64,000 nt of DNA. Origin: an uncultured Ruminococcus sp. GTDB taxonomy: Bacteria; Bacillota; Clostridia; Oscillospirales; Acutalibacteraceae. The translations under genes were made by a program, and so were the position numbers. The stretch lies in assembly GCA_902798755.1 (NCBI GenBank), contig CADBYC010000012.1, positions 54,705 to 118,704 of the forward strand, read 5' to 3'. Under the pieces are notes generated by a model that saw only the letters and a list, made by a program, of their open reading frames with translations, did not search any database and was not told where the DNA came from. Of this stretch, positions 1-8,777 are shown piece after piece (positions within the stretch are counted from its first letter, which is position 1; every line of letters starts with the position of its first letter).

Positions 1-33
1 ACGAAGCGCGCTACCAAACTGCGCCACACCTCG
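1..33 (-). tRNA. tRNA-Pro, 5' part only (cut by window edge)
   Basis: Read on the minus strand, bases 33 to 1 give an acceptor strand, a D-arm with GCGC/GCGC stem and GG loop, and the 5' half of an anticodon stem ending just before the anticodon. The sequence fits bacterial tRNA-Pro best, but the anticodon itself lies outside the window, so the amino acid is inferred. Confidence 0.7.
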
Positions 34-61
34 AAAAACACAGCCCCGAAAGAATCGGGGC
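34..61 (-). terminator. hairpin terminator between tRNA-Gln and tRNA-Pro
   Basis: On the minus strand a 7-bp GC-rich stem (GCCCCGA / TCGGGGC, 5-nt loop) is followed by a run rich in T. It lies directly after tRNA-Gln and could end that transcript or reduce read-through into tRNA-Pro. Confidence 0.6.
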
Positions 62-67
62 CATTGG

Positions 68-138
68 CTGCGGAACTAGGATTCGAACCCAGACATACAG
101 AGTCAGAGTCTGCTGTGCTACCCTTACACAATTCCGCA
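68..138 (-). tRNA. tRNA-Gln (anticodon CTG)
   Basis: A full cloverleaf is readable on the minus strand: 7-bp acceptor stem beginning TGCGGAA, D-arm, anticodon loop CTCTGAC giving anticodon CUG for codon CAG, T-arm with GGTTCGAATCC, and discriminator G, as expected for glutamine. CCA is not encoded directly after the discriminator. Confidence 0.93.
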
Positions 139-164
139 TTGCACTTCTACTATTATAATCAAAT

Positions 165-192
165 ATTATAATCAAAAAATGCAATCTGTCAA
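165..192 (-). promoter_or_regulatory. promoter of tRNA-Gln
   Basis: Minus strand: perfect -35 TTGACA at 187-192 and perfect -10 TATAAT at 165-170 with a 16-bp spacer, about 27 bp upstream of the tRNA. A second TATAAT lies at 152-157. Confidence 0.8.
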
Positions 193-223
193 GTGCTTTT
201 TACAATATTTTTAAAACGAATAT

Positions 224-1219
224 TTATGTATTCTTCAACTGTCTGACATCCTCGCCGATAAAGTCGAGCCTGTCGCATGAGCCGATCACGCGCGAGAAGA
301 AGCGCTGGGAGTAAGCATTGATCATTTCGTCGATCATCATGTTGGTACTGATGATCATCGGCTTGCCCGCCATCAAACGTGAATTGAACAGGTTATATAC
401 GGTGGAACGCGTAAATTCTGTCGAGAACTCTGTTCCTAAGTCGTCCAGCACAAGCAGGTCACATTTGAGCAGTGATTGATAGGTGTCCTCCTGATCGGCA
501 TATTTATAGCTGAAATGCTCCTTTTCCAGTTTGAAAAGGATATCGGGAGCGGTCGTATAGATGACGGACATGCCCTTTCTGATCACCGCGTTGGCGATCG
601 CAAGGCTCAGATGGGTCTTGCCCAGTCCCGTCGCGCCCATAAAGAGCAGACTCTTGCTGTGCGGCGTGAAATGATCGGCGTAATCGACGCAATAGCGGTA
701 GATCTTCGACATTCTGTTGAACGGGATCCTGCCTTCGCTGTCAGGCGATTGGCTATAGTATTTCAGATCAAAGCTGTCAAAGGTGTAATCCTTGAGAGAA
801 AGATTATCAGAGAGCCTCTCCCCCGCTATATCCGACATCAGCTTCGTCAGACATTCGCAGATATCCGTGCGATTGTCGTGTTCGATATAGCCTGTGTCCT
901 TGCATTTTTCACAGTGATAACGCGGCTCGAACACATTCTTGCGGATATGATGTTCTTCAAGGATCCTGTCCTGCTCTTCCTGCAGGCTGAGACTGCGTTC
1001 GCTGAGCTGCTCAATACTCTCCTGACCGCCTGACGGCGCTTTGATGACGGATTTAGCGATAGACGCGCCGATCGACTGTAATTCAAAGTCGATCTCCTGT
1101 AACCGCGGGATCTCCTGAAAGAGCTGTTCGCGGGTGTATTCGGCGTTTCTGATCGCGCTCTGTCGGCGTTCGGACAAACGGTTTGTCGCTTCTAAAAATA
1201 TCTCTTGTGAGTAAGCCAT
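224..1219 (-). CDS. dnaI: DnaC/DnaI-like replicative helicase loader (ATPase)
   Basis: 331-aa AAA+ protein that loads the replicative helicase at origins or restarting forks in the cytoplasm. The C-terminal half has Walker A GATGLGKTH and Walker B LLVLDDLG, followed by a sensor-like STN and the SRVIGSCDRLDF segment typical of DnaC/DnaI/IstB ATPases. A Cys cluster (CEKC and CEC near residues 103-122) resembles the zinc-binding part of Gram-positive DnaI. The N-terminal ~95 residues are charged and helical, fitting the helicase-binding domain. It follows dnaD with a 54-bp gap, the usual pairing of primosome genes in Firmicutes. IstB-type transposition helper is unlikely because no istA transposase is nearby and the zinc region is present. 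Confidence 0.88.
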   Translation of the reverse strand: MAYSQEIFLEATNRLSERRQSAIRNAEYTREQLFQEIPRLQEIDFELQSIGASIAKSVIKAPSGGQESIEQLSERSLSLQEEQDRILEEHHIRKNVFEPRYHCEKCKDTGYIEHDNRTDICECLTKLMSDIAGERLSDNLSLKDYTFDSFDLKYYSQSPDSEGRIPFNRMSKIYRYCVDYADHFTPHSKSLLFMGATGLGKTHLSLAIANAVIRKGMSVIYTTAPDILFKLEKEHFSYKYADQEDTYQSLLKCDLLVLDDLGTEFSTEFTRSTVYNLFNSRLMAGKPMIISTNMMIDEMINAYSQRFFSRVIGSCDRLDFIGEDVRQLKNT

Positions 1220-1273
1220 AATTCACTCCTCATGTTTTGAGCGTTTTCACTCATTTTCGAACCATATTTCATA

Positions 1274-2299
1274 TCAATCATCGAACAAAGATGTGTTCTT
1301 GTATTTTTCGACGTCAAATGAAGCGCCGTCTGTTAAAAATACCGAACCTTTTCCTTTGTTGGTCTTGGGTTTTGCCTTCGGGTTGCTTTTTGTTGACGCT
1401 TCCATCTGCCGCAGCGCGTCAAGGGATTTGATACCCTTTTCATACCAGCGCTTCAAGATCGCGTTGATATAGCTGATATTATACTCGCCCTTGATGTTGA
1501 CGCATCGTTCATAGGCTTCGACGATCATTTCATCGCTGAATTTCCATGTTACGACCCAGCGGTTCGCGTTATCAAGCTGAGCATGGGTCGGATTGCCGAC
1601 GTTGCGGATACCCAAAAGCTTGGACACTGTCTTCCAAGACTCACGGGACTGTGACAAGCGTTCGATCTCACGCTCGGCGTCTTGATCGGTTTTAATGCCT
1701 TCATCTGCCCATCGGGTAGCGAAACGCTCGAGATCGCGCATATTGGCGCGCCCGATCGATGCGAGGTAATGCAGCAGCAGAGCAATCACGGAGCACGGGA
1801 TACCGAACGAATCATACAGCATGACCAAGGTCGAAGTATCGCCCGGGGATAACGGCTTTTGCAGGACTGTCTGCGCTTCCTCCATCAATCCCGCAAGGTT
1901 TTTATCTTCTTGAAGCAGCTTTGCGACAAACGCGGGATCGGGACGGCGTGGGCGGGATACAGCGGTATGCGATTTTGGAGCAGGTTCCGTTTCAGCTATG
2001 TGCTGAGCTTGCGGCTTTATTGTCTGTTCCTGAGCGGTATCGGAAGGAACGAGCACATTATCATGCTTTGAGAGCAATTCGCGCTCTATCCAGAAATCGA
2101 CAGCATTTCTGATCTCTTCCTCAGATAAGCGAAGAGCGGAAGAGAGCTGTTCATCCGACAGGTCTTTATCTGAATGGCGAAGCAGATATAATAAAACCTT
2201 CAGCTGTGATTCGGAAGCGATCTTGATATGTTGATCAACAACAGAGGAAGGCACGGCAAAAACGCTCTTCCACTGTCCGAGATTGATTTGATAAGGCAT
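1274..2299 (-). CDS. dnaD: DnaD-like primosome protein
   Basis: 341-aa primosomal protein of the DnaD/DnaB family, acting with DnaI at replication initiation. Residues 1-80 look like the winged-helix N-terminal domain (SLYLLR-type helices, LSDEQLSSALRLSEEEI as recognition region). Residues ~190-310 form the DnaB_2/DD2 DNA-binding domain, including YINAILKRW, which fits the YxxxIxxxW motif. Between them is a Pro/Ala-rich linker. The C-terminal tail is Lys-rich. The start is supported by AAAGGATG spaced 6 nt before ATG. It is transcribed toward dnaI, so the two probably form one transcript. Confidence 0.87.
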   Translation of the reverse strand: MPYQINLGQWKSVFAVPSSVVDQHIKIASESQLKVLLYLLRHSDKDLSDEQLSSALRLSEEEIRNAVDFWIERELLSKHDNVLVPSDTAQEQTIKPQAQHIAETEPAPKSHTAVSRPRRPDPAFVAKLLQEDKNLAGLMEEAQTVLQKPLSPGDTSTLVMLYDSFGIPCSVIALLLHYLASIGRANMRDLERFATRWADEGIKTDQDAEREIERLSQSRESWKTVSKLLGIRNVGNPTHAQLDNANRWVVTWKFSDEMIVEAYERCVNIKGEYNISYINAILKRWYEKGIKSLDALRQMEASTKSNPKAKPKTNKGKGSVFLTDGASFDVEKYKNTSLFDD

Positions 2300-2398
2300 A
2301 AGCTACATCCTTTGTAAAATGTGGAATATCAGTATATCACAAAATTTGATGAATTTCTACTTGAATTGAAAATATTTCATGAACTTTTGTCGGCTCGC

Positions 2399-2427
2399 TT
2401 GACTTCACTCGCGATTCGTATTATACT
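2399..2427 (+). promoter_or_regulatory. promoter of tRNA-Gly
   Basis: -35 TTGACT at 2399-2404, 17-bp spacer, -10 TATACT at 2422-2427; the tRNA starts 14 bp downstream. Confidence 0.75.
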
Positions 2428-2440
2428 GAGCTACAGAAAC

Positions 2441-2515
2441 GCGGATGTAGTTCAATGGTAGAGCGCAACCTTCCCAAGGTTGATGTTGCGGGTTCGAGCC
2501 CCGTTATCCGCTCCA
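2441..2515 (+). tRNA. tRNA-Gly (anticodon CCC)
   Basis: Acceptor stem GCGGATG pairs with TATCCGC; anticodon loop TTCCCAA gives CCC, reading GGG. The T-loop has GGTTCGAGCC and CCA is encoded at 2513-2515. A hairpin terminator follows immediately. Confidence 0.93.
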
Positions 2516-2540
2516 AGGCTTGCTCAGGCGAGCCTTTTTC
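2516..2540 (+). terminator. terminator after tRNA-Gly
   Basis: 8-bp stem AGGCTTGC / GCGAGCCT with TCAG loop, followed by TTTTTC. It separates the tRNA from the TSCPD gene. Confidence 0.8.
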
Positions 2541-2569
2541 TTTAAATAATTATTTTCAAGGAGTTCAAT

Positions 2570-2818
2570 ATGAAATATTCTTACATTCCGCGCGGCGTTT
2601 GCTCGCGTATGATCGAACTGGATATTGAGGACGACGTCATCAAAAGCTGTCGCTTTTTAGGCGGCTGTAACGGTAATTTGCAAGGTATCGGCAAATTAGT
2701 ACAGGGTATGGAGGTCGATAAAGCGATCGAAAGGCTCGAGGGCATCGACTGCGCCGGCAGAGGGACAAGCTGTCCCGATCAGCTGGCAAAGGCGCTCAAA
2801 GCTGCTCGGGAAGCATAA
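2570..2818 (+). CDS. TSCPD domain protein (TIGR03905 family)
   Basis: 82-aa protein consisting of a single TSCPD domain. The hallmark TSCPDQLAKAL is present near the C-terminus (GRGTSCPDQ), and conserved CSRMIELDI and GGCNGNLQGI motifs lie before it. The domain is also found at the C-terminus of some ribonucleotide reductases, but the function of stand-alone members is not established. Start supported by AAGGAG 7 nt before ATG. The stop codon shares one base with the next start (TAATG), so translation of the two genes is probably coupled. Confidence 0.85.
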   Translation: MKYSYIPRGVCSRMIELDIEDDVIKSCRFLGGCNGNLQGIGKLVQGMEVDKAIERLEGIDCAGRGTSCPDQLAKALKAAREA

Positions 2819-3594
2819 TGAAAATGACGCTTCGTATCCTGCTGACGGTTATCGCGTGTGTGTTTCTTGTCTGGTTCATCGCGCCGATGGCTTTCGGCGT
2901 GCGCAACATCGGTAACGCGCTGGGCATCGTTATCTGTGCAGCCGTCATCTTCCGCTTCGGCTTTGCGGGCGTTTACGATAAGCTAAAGCTCATGATGTGC
3001 TCGCACACCGCGACCACCGTGCTCCTTCGAATCATACAGATCGCAGCAAGCGCGTTCATCGTCTACGCGATCATCATATCAGGGTTTATGGTATACGCGA
3101 TGAACGTCCGTCCTTCAAGCAATGAGACAGCGGTCGTTTTAGGCGCGCAGGTAAAGCCTTGGGGCGCCAGCACGCTGTTGATGCAGCGTATCAACGCGGC
3201 GGAGCAGTATCTCACACAGAACCCATCATCAAAAGCGGTCGTCACGGGCGGACAGGGCGCGGACGAGCCGATGAGCGAAGCGCAGTGTATGTATGATAAC
3301 CTTACCGCCGCGGGGATCGAACCCTCGCGTATCCTTAGGGATGATCAGGCGAAGAACACCGAGGAAAACATTCGCTTTTCTTTTGATATCATCAAGCAGA
3401 ATCGTTTGAATCAAGACGTTGTCATCGTCACGGACAGTTATCATCAGCTCCGCGCGCGGATCATCGCCCATAAAACGGACAAGTCCGTCAGGGTCAGCGC
3501 GGTGAACACGCATAACAATTATATCGGATTATCCGCCTATCCTACCTACTTTGTGCGCGAATGGCTCGCGATACCTGTCGAGCTATTGAAATAA
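2818..3594 (+). CDS. YdcF/ElyC-like DUF218 membrane protein
   Basis: 258-aa protein with three or four hydrophobic helices in the first ~95 residues, followed by a DUF218 domain. Recognisable DUF218 features are AVVLGAQVKP, GGQGADEPMSEA, the TEENIRFS helix and VIVTDSYHQLRA. Relatives include E. coli SanA, YdcF and ElyC, linked to envelope integrity and peptidoglycan precursor recycling; the exact reaction is not known. The ATG overlaps the stop of the TSCPD gene by one base. A strong hairpin terminator follows at 3600-3632. Confidence 0.85.
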   Translation: MKMTLRILLTVIACVFLVWFIAPMAFGVRNIGNALGIVICAAVIFRFGFAGVYDKLKLMMCSHTATTVLLRIIQIAASAFIVYAIIISGFMVYAMNVRPSSNETAVVLGAQVKPWGASTLLMQRINAAEQYLTQNPSSKAVVTGGQGADEPMSEAQCMYDNLTAAGIEPSRILRDDQAKNTEENIRFSFDIIKQNRLNQDVVIVTDSYHQLRARIIAHKTDKSVRVSAVNTHNNYIGLSAYPTYFVREWLAIPVELLK

Positions 3595-3599
3595 ACAGC

Positions 3600-3632
3600 A
3601 ACAGCCTCCCCTGTTTCGGGAGGCTGTCATTT
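3600..3632. terminator. bidirectional terminator between ydcF-like gene and prfB
   Basis: Stem ACAGCCTCCC / GGGAGGCTGT with a short loop and TTTTAT after it on the plus strand. The two genes converge here, so the hairpin can serve both. Confidence 0.8.
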
Positions 3633-3639
3633 TATCTGA

Positions 3640-4758
3640 TTATCCCTGTAATTCGCCGAGAGATAATGCTTTCAGATACGCGTTGATGAAGCCGTCGAGG
3701 TCGCCGTCCATGACAGCGTTGATGTTACCTGTTTCATAGGAAGTGCGGTGATCCTTGACCAGCGTATACGGCATGAATACATAGGAGCGGATCTGAGAGC
3801 CCCAGGTGATCTCTTTCTGTACGCCCTTGATGTCCTCGATCTTTTCCAAATGCTCGCGCTCTTTGATCTCCATGAGCTTTGATACCAGCATTTTCATCGC
3901 GACGTCACGGTTCTGATACTGTGAACGCTCGACCTGAGAAGCGACGACGATACCCGTGGGGATATGGGTCAGACGAACAGCGGAAGAGGTCTTGTTGACC
4001 TTCTGACCGCCCGCGCCGGACGCGCGGTAAACGTCCATCTTGATCTCCTCGGGCGGAATCTCGACCTTGATATCATCATTGATCTCGGGCATGACCTCGA
4101 GAGACGAGAAGCTCGTATGTCTTCTGCCCGCGGAGTCAAAGGGAGATACGCGCACCAGACGGTGAACGCCCGCTTCGCTTTTCAAATAACCGTAGGCGTT
4201 CTCGCCCTCGATCAACAGGACAGCGCTCTTCAAGCCTGCTTCATCGCCGTCGAGATAGTCGATCTCTTTGACGTTGAAGCCGTGAGCGGTCGCCCAGCGG
4301 GTGTACATACGGTAGAGCATTTCTGCCCAATCCTGCGCTTCCGTACCGCCTGAACCGGCGTGGAAGGTCAGGATCGCGTTGTTCTTATCATATTCGCCTG
4401 TCAGCAATGTTTCTAAACGCTGGCGGTCGATCTCAGCGCGAATACCGTCAAGCTCAGACTGCGCTTCTTCGATCAGGCTCTCGTCCTCCGCTTCATCGCC
4501 GAGCTCGATCAGCGCCAGAGCGTCCTCGTAGCGCGCTTCGAGCTTTTCGTATTTTTCGACCTTCGCTTTCAGATTCGCGGTGCGCTGTAAGATCTTCTGA
4601 GAGTTGTCCATATCGTCCCAGAAGCCCGGCTCAGCGGCACGGTTCTCGAGCTGCTGGATCTCGCTTCTCATCTGACCGAGACCTAAAGCGGACGCAAGGT
4701 CGTCTATCTCAGGCTTCATAGCCTCTAAGTTCAATTTCAGTTCTTCAAATTGCAGCAT
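3640..4758 (-). CDS. prfB: peptide chain release factor 2
   Basis: 372-aa class I release factor that ends translation at UGA and UAA. The RF2 stop-codon recognition motif SPF (VRVSPFDSAG) and the catalytic GGQ (ASGAGGQKVNKTSS) are both visible. The start is ATG with GGGAC upstream. In most bacteria prfB needs a +1 programmed frameshift at an early in-frame UGA; here the N-terminal region (through SALGLGQMRSE, the equivalent place) is read in one frame without interruption, so the autoregulatory frameshift is absent. A strong promoter sits about 55 bp upstream. Monocistronic. Confidence 0.97.
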   Translation of the reverse strand: MLQFEELKLNLEAMKPEIDDLASALGLGQMRSEIQQLENRAAEPGFWDDMDNSQKILQRTANLKAKVEKYEKLEARYEDALALIELGDEAEDESLIEEAQSELDGIRAEIDRQRLETLLTGEYDKNNAILTFHAGSGGTEAQDWAEMLYRMYTRWATAHGFNVKEIDYLDGDEAGLKSAVLLIEGENAYGYLKSEAGVHRLVRVSPFDSAGRRHTSFSSLEVMPEINDDIKVEIPPEEIKMDVYRASGAGGQKVNKTSSAVRLTHIPTGIVVASQVERSQYQNRDVAMKMLVSKLMEIKEREHLEKIEDIKGVQKEITWGSQIRSYVFMPYTLVKDHRTSYETGNINAVMDGDLDGFINAYLKALSLGELQG

Positions 4759-4813
4759 ACTTGTCCCTCATTCAACTATTTTCAGCCGTTGACAGCATTA
4801 GATTAACATTAAA

Positions 4814-4842
4814 ATTATAATACAAAACCGTCTTGATGTAAA
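4814..4842 (-). promoter_or_regulatory. prfB promoter
   Basis: Minus strand -35 TTTACA at 4837-4842, 17-bp spacer, -10 TATAAT at 4814-4819, upstream of prfB. Confidence 0.8.
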
Positions 4843-4902
4843 GATAAATCTTGCATAAAACAGATATAATGGATATAGCTTGTAATGTTAACAAAAAATT
4901 TG

Positions 4903-4931
4903 TTGCAGAATCGGCGATAATTTGTTATAAT
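4903..4931 (+). promoter_or_regulatory. promoter of RING/zinc-ribbon membrane protein gene
   Basis: -35 TTGCAG at 4903-4908, 17-bp spacer, -10 TATAAT at 4926-4931; the ATG follows 30 bp later with AGGAG before it. It is divergent from the prfB promoter. Confidence 0.72.
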
Positions 4932-4960
4932 ATTATGACTAATATGATCAGGAGAAAAAT

Positions 4961-5977
4961 ATGGACTATATTGGAAATAAATGTCCCGCGTGTCAAAAGT
5001 ACTTCCATGCCGATGACGACATCGTCGTATGTCCCGAATGCGGTACGCCGCACCATCGGGAATGTTACGAGCAGACAGGTCATTGCGCAAACGAGCGCTT
5101 GCACGCGCAGGGCTATGATTATCAGGCTGAGCATGAAAATGAGTCGAGTGAAAACGTCAAGCTCTGCCCCGCCTGCGGCAAAGAGAACGACAAAGAATCA
5201 TTCTTCTGCAAATACTGCGGCTCTCCCCTGACGCAGAACCGCGCTCAGTCGAATACTAACCAACAGCAGAATCCGAACGTCGGCGCGAGTCCCTTCGGCG
5301 GTCAGAATCAACAGTACGGTAACGCACACTTCAACACCGTATTCATGGACCCTCTCGGCGGCGTTCCGACCGATACCGACTTCGGCGACGGCGTGACAGC
5401 GGGAGAAACGGCGAAATACGTTAAGCAGAATACCCCCTACTTCATTCGCGTGTTCTCCAATATCAAAAACTTCAACAGGAGCAAGTTCAACTTCGCGGCA
5501 GCGCTGTTCACGGGCGGCTATATGCTGTACCGCAAGATGTACAAGCTCGGCGCGCTGTTCGCCGCCTTACAGCTCGCGATGATGATCGTAGAGACCTACA
5601 TCACCATTGCCTACAGCTCGCTGTTTGAGAGCTTCATTCAGTCTTATTCCAATGCCATGAGCACACAGGATATGCTGACAAAGCTCTCTCAGTTTATCGG
5701 CGGCCTTTCATTTACCGATCTTCTGGTAATATATCTGCCGACCCTGCTCATGATCGCGCGGCTTGTCATGATGATCGTGATCGGACTATGCTTCAACCGC
5801 ATGTACTTCAAGCATTGCAAAAAGCAGATCGTTAAGATCAAAGAGACTGCGGGTGAAAATGAAAATCCCGAAACGGTTCTGCAAACCAAAGGCGGCGTGA
5901 ATGTCGCTCTGGCGATCTCCCTCTTGGCGGCATATATCGTCATCGCCTATCTGCCAAACTTCTTAGTCAATTTTTGA
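4961..5977 (+). CDS. prokaryotic RING-like / zinc-ribbon protein with DUF2628-type membrane domain
   Basis: 338-aa protein. Residues ~8-45 hold a C/H-rich RING-like zinc domain (CPAC, CPEC, PHHREC, HC), and residues ~68-88 a double-CxxC zinc ribbon (CPAC and CKYC). A Gln/Asn-rich spacer follows. Residues ~180-335 carry about four membrane segments with the FNFAAALFTGGYMLYRKMYKLG motif typical of DUF2628 proteins. The zinc part should face the cytoplasm. No enzymatic role can be stated; similar proteins are common in Clostridia. It has its own promoter and is followed 46 bp later by galU. Confidence 0.8.
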   Translation: MDYIGNKCPACQKYFHADDDIVVCPECGTPHHRECYEQTGHCANERLHAQGYDYQAEHENESSENVKLCPACGKENDKESFFCKYCGSPLTQNRAQSNTNQQQNPNVGASPFGGQNQQYGNAHFNTVFMDPLGGVPTDTDFGDGVTAGETAKYVKQNTPYFIRVFSNIKNFNRSKFNFAAALFTGGYMLYRKMYKLGALFAALQLAMMIVETYITIAYSSLFESFIQSYSNAMSTQDMLTKLSQFIGGLSFTDLLVIYLPTLLMIARLVMMIVIGLCFNRMYFKHCKKQIVKIKETAGENENPETVLQTKGGVNVALAISLLAAYIVIAYLPNFLVNF

Positions 5978-6022
5978 TATGATATCATAGGATTTAAAAT
6001 AACAGGAAAGGTAACAATCATC

Positions 6023-6895
6023 ATGAAAATCACAAAAGCAGTTATCCCCGCGGCGGGACTGGGCACAAGAGTCCTCCCCGCGACAAAATCCATGCCCAAG
6101 GAAATGCTCACGATCGTTGATAAGCCTGCGATCCAGTACATCATCGAAGAAGCGGTCGCTTCGGGTATCACCGATATCCTGATCATCACCAACCGCGGCA
6201 AAGGCGTTATCGAAGACCATTTTGATATTTCCGCAGGTCTGGAAGATGCTCTGAGAAAAGCGGGCAAAACAGAACAGCTCAGGTCCATTGAGAACCTTCA
6301 TAAGCTCGCGAATATCCATTACATCAGACAGATCGAGACTAAGGGGCTCGGTCACGCGGTATCGAGAGCGCGTACCTTTGTCGGCGACGATCCCTTTGTC
6401 GTCATGTACGGCGACGACGTCATCATCGGCGATATCCCCGCGACGAAGGAGTTGGTAGACGCTTACGGAACATTCGGTAAGGGCGTACTGGGTATCAAGC
6501 CCGTATCCGAGGAAGCGATCAAAAAGTACAGCTCGCTCAAAGTCGAGAATATCCACGACAATGTATTCAAATGCACCGATATGATCGAGAAGCCCCAGCG
6601 CAAGGAGGATATCCTGTCGCTGTATTCCATTCTCGGCCGCTGTGTGCTTCCTCCCGATATCTTTGATATCCTCGATCGCACCAAGCCCGGCGCGGGCGGC
6701 GAGATACAGCTCACCGACGCGATGGCAGAGCTTGCGCGCACCTGCGGCATGACCGCTGTCGAATTCTCCTCAAAGCGCTATGATATGGGCAATAAGCTCG
6801 GTATCTTACAGGCGAATATCGAAGTCGGCTTGAATCACCCCGAGGTCGGAGAGGGTTTAAGAGAATATCTCAAGGATCTCGCGAAAACATTGTAA
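6023..6895 (+). CDS. galU: UTP-glucose-1-phosphate uridylyltransferase
   Basis: 290-aa nucleotidyltransferase making UDP-glucose from UTP and glucose-1-phosphate for glycans and envelope polymers. The N-terminal signature AAGLGTRVLPATKSMPKEM is complete, followed by KPAIQYIIEEA. GDDVIIG and the C-terminal KRYDMGNKLG also match the family. Length is standard. Start supported by GGAAAGG about 14 nt upstream of ATG, slightly far. Downstream lies a hairpin and then the ACT/PFL pair. Confidence 0.95.
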   Translation: MKITKAVIPAAGLGTRVLPATKSMPKEMLTIVDKPAIQYIIEEAVASGITDILIITNRGKGVIEDHFDISAGLEDALRKAGKTEQLRSIENLHKLANIHYIRQIETKGLGHAVSRARTFVGDDPFVVMYGDDVIIGDIPATKELVDAYGTFGKGVLGIKPVSEEAIKKYSSLKVENIHDNVFKCTDMIEKPQRKEDILSLYSILGRCVLPPDIFDILDRTKPGAGGEIQLTDAMAELARTCGMTAVEFSSKRYDMGNKLGILQANIEVGLNHPEVGEGLREYLKDLAKTL

Positions 6896-6907
6896 ACAAC
6901 AACGACA

Positions 6908-6931
6908 AGGGCGGCTTTGTGCCGCTCTTTT
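6908..6931 (+). terminator. terminator after galU
   Basis: Stem AGGGCGGC / GCCGCTCT followed by TTTT. The ACT gene's GGAGG lies only a few bases after it, so some read-through into ACT/PFL is likely unless they have another promoter. Confidence 0.65.
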
Positions 6932-6948
6932 CACAGGAGGTATATGAT

Positions 6949-7218
6949 ATGAAAGCAGTTATCACCGTATTAGGTAAAGACAACGTCGGAATCCTTAGCA
7001 AGGTCTCCACCGCATGCGCCGAGGTCGGCGTAAACATCGTCGAAGTGACCCAGAGTGTTTTGCAGGATATGTTCGCGATGATCATGCTCGCGGATATCGG
7101 CGCGGCGACGGTCGCCTTTGACCAACTGCAAAAGAATCTTGAAAAGGTCGGCGAGGACAATAACCTCAAGATCCATGTCATGCACGAAGATATCTTCAAC
7201 AGCATGCATAAAATCTGA
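6949..7218 (+). CDS. ACT domain protein (UPF0237 family)
   Basis: 89-aa stand-alone ACT domain, a small-ligand (usually amino acid) sensing fold. The N-terminus [13 protein letters not shown] and [16 protein letters not shown] are typical of the UPF0237 family. The start at 6949 is preferred because GGAGG lies 8 nt upstream; an earlier in-frame codon at 6919 falls in the terminator hairpin. It is followed after 8 bp by the PFL protein, a pairing conserved widely in Firmicutes, which suggests the ACT domain regulates or assists its partner. Confidence 0.9.
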   Translation: MKAVITVLGKDNVGILSKVSTACAEVGVNIVEVTQSVLQDMFAMIMLADIGAATVAFDQLQKNLEKVGEDNNLKIHVMHEDIFNSMHKI

Positions 7219-7226
7219 GGTGCGCC

Positions 7227-8585
7227 ATGCTTGAAACGAAAGACATCTTAGAAACCATCAATATGATAGATAACGAGAACCTCGACGTGAGGACGATCAC
7301 GATGGGTATCTCGCTGATCGACTGTATCGACAGCGATATCGACAAAGCGTGCGACAAGATCTATGACAAGATCTGCCGTTACGCGGGCGACCTTGTCAAG
7401 ACAGGCGAGGATATCTCGCGCGAATACGGTATACCGATCATCAATAAGCGTATCGCGGTCACCCCGATCGCCATTATCGCGGGCGTATGTCAGACGCAGA
7501 AGATCTTGAAATTCGCCAAAGCCCTCGACAGAGCGGCTGATACCCTCGGCGTCAACTTTATCGGCGGCTACTCCGCGCTGGTGGAAAAGGGCTTCGCGGC
7601 GGGCGATTACGCGCTGATCGAGAGTATTCCCGAGGCGCTGTCCGTCACTCAGAAGGTCTGCTCCTCCGTCAATATCGGTTCGACAAAGGCGGGTATCAAC
7701 ATGGACGCGGTCAAGATGATGGGTCAGGCGGTGGTGGATACTGCCAAGCTGACCGCCGACCGCAACTGTATCGGCGCGGCAAAGCTCGTCACCTTCTGCA
7801 ACGCGGTGCAGGATAACCCCTTTATGGCGGGCGCGTTCCACGGCGTAGGCGAAGCGGACTGCGTTATCAACGTCGGCGTATCGGGTCCGGGCGTCGTCAG
7901 AGCGGCGCTTGAAAAAGCTGACTGTCAGAACATCACCGAGGTCGCCGATCTCGTGAAGAAAACCGCCTTCAAGATCACCCGTATGGGTCAGCTGGTAGCT
8001 CAGCAGGCTTCTCAGAGATTGTCCGTACCCTTCGGTATCGTTGACCTCTCCCTCGCCCCCACTCCCGCTGTAGGCGACTCTGTCGCGCATATTTTGGAGG
8101 AAATGGGACTTGAGATCTGCGGCTGTCACGGTACGACAGCGGCGTTGGCGTTACTTAACGACGCAGTAAAAAAAGGCGGCGTGATGGCTTCTTCCCATGT
8201 CGGCGGACTGTCAGGCGCGTTCATTCCCGTATCGGAAGATCACGGCATGATCAACGCCGTCAAGCAGGGCGCGCTGGACATCACCAAGCTCGAAGCGATG
8301 ACTGCGGTATGCTCCGTAGGACTGGATATGCTTGTTATCCCCGGCGATACCACTCCCGAGGTCGTATCCGCTATCATTGCGGACGAAGCGGCGATCGGCA
8401 TGGTCAACAGCAAGACGACCGCTGTACGTGTGATCCCCGCCATCGGCAGAGAAGCCGGCGACGAGCTCAACTTCGGTGGATTACTGGGCGCAGGTCCCGT
8501 TATGCCGCTGAGAAAGGGAGATCCCTCTAAATTTGTCAACTTAGGCGGCAGATTACCCGCTCCGCTGCAAGCGTTGAAAAACTGA
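7227..8585 (+). CDS. PFL family protein (DUF711 / UPF0210)
   Basis: 452-aa cytoplasmic protein of the DUF711 family, a glycyl-radical-enzyme-fold relative whose reaction is unknown. It matches family length and has the conserved [13 protein letters not shown]-like start, [22 protein letters not shown], and Gly-rich [13 protein letters not shown] near the end. It lacks an obvious glycyl radical loop, as expected for this family. Translated just after the ACT gene, so the two probably work together. A long palindromic repeat begins 16 bp after the stop codon. Confidence 0.92.
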   Translation: MLETKDILETINMIDNENLDVRTITMGISLIDCIDSDIDKACDKIYDKICRYAGDLVKTGEDISREYGIPIINKRIAVTPIAIIAGVCQTQKILKFAKALDRAADTLGVNFIGGYSALVEKGFAAGDYALIESIPEALSVTQKVCSSVNIGSTKAGINMDAVKMMGQAVVDTAKLTADRNCIGAAKLVTFCNAVQDNPFMAGAFHGVGEADCVINVGVSGPGVVRAALEKADCQNITEVADLVKKTAFKITRMGQLVAQQASQRLSVPFGIVDLSLAPTPAVGDSVAHILEEMGLEICGCHGTTAALALLNDAVKKGGVMASSHVGGLSGAFIPVSEDHGMINAVKQGALDITKLEAMTAVCSVGLDMLVIPGDTTPEVVSAIIADEAAIGMVNSKTTAVRVIPAIGREAGDELNFGGLLGAGPVMPLRKGDPSKFVNLGGRLPAPLQALKN

Positions 8586-8600
8586 TATATAATAACGAAA

Positions 8601-8733
8601 GGGGCTGTGAAAAAAAGCAGTCATTGCGAGGGCTTTAGCCCGTGGCAATCCCACAAAGTCAAGGTAGTACCTTGGAAAATTGCCGCGTCTATCGCTCCTC
8701 ACAATGACGACTGCTTGTTTTTTCACAGCTCCT
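8601..8733. repeat. 133-bp imperfect palindromic element
   Basis: The ends are inverted copies: GGGGCTGTGAAAAAA at the left and TTTTTTCACAGCTCC at the right, each followed inward by AGCAGTC and CATTGCGAGG / CCTCACAATG. A small inner palindrome (CAAGGTAGTACCTTG) lies near the middle. It encodes nothing. The CATTGCGAGG motif is common in dispersed short palindromes of many bacteria. It may also act as a terminator for the PFL gene. Confidence 0.75.
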
Positions 8734-8777
8734 TAATCTTTACAAAATAACTATACCCGAATCATAAGAGTGCAGTA

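Noticed and set aside
224-1219. IstB transposition helper
   Set aside because: No transposase neighbour, and zinc motif plus dnaD linkage point to DnaI.
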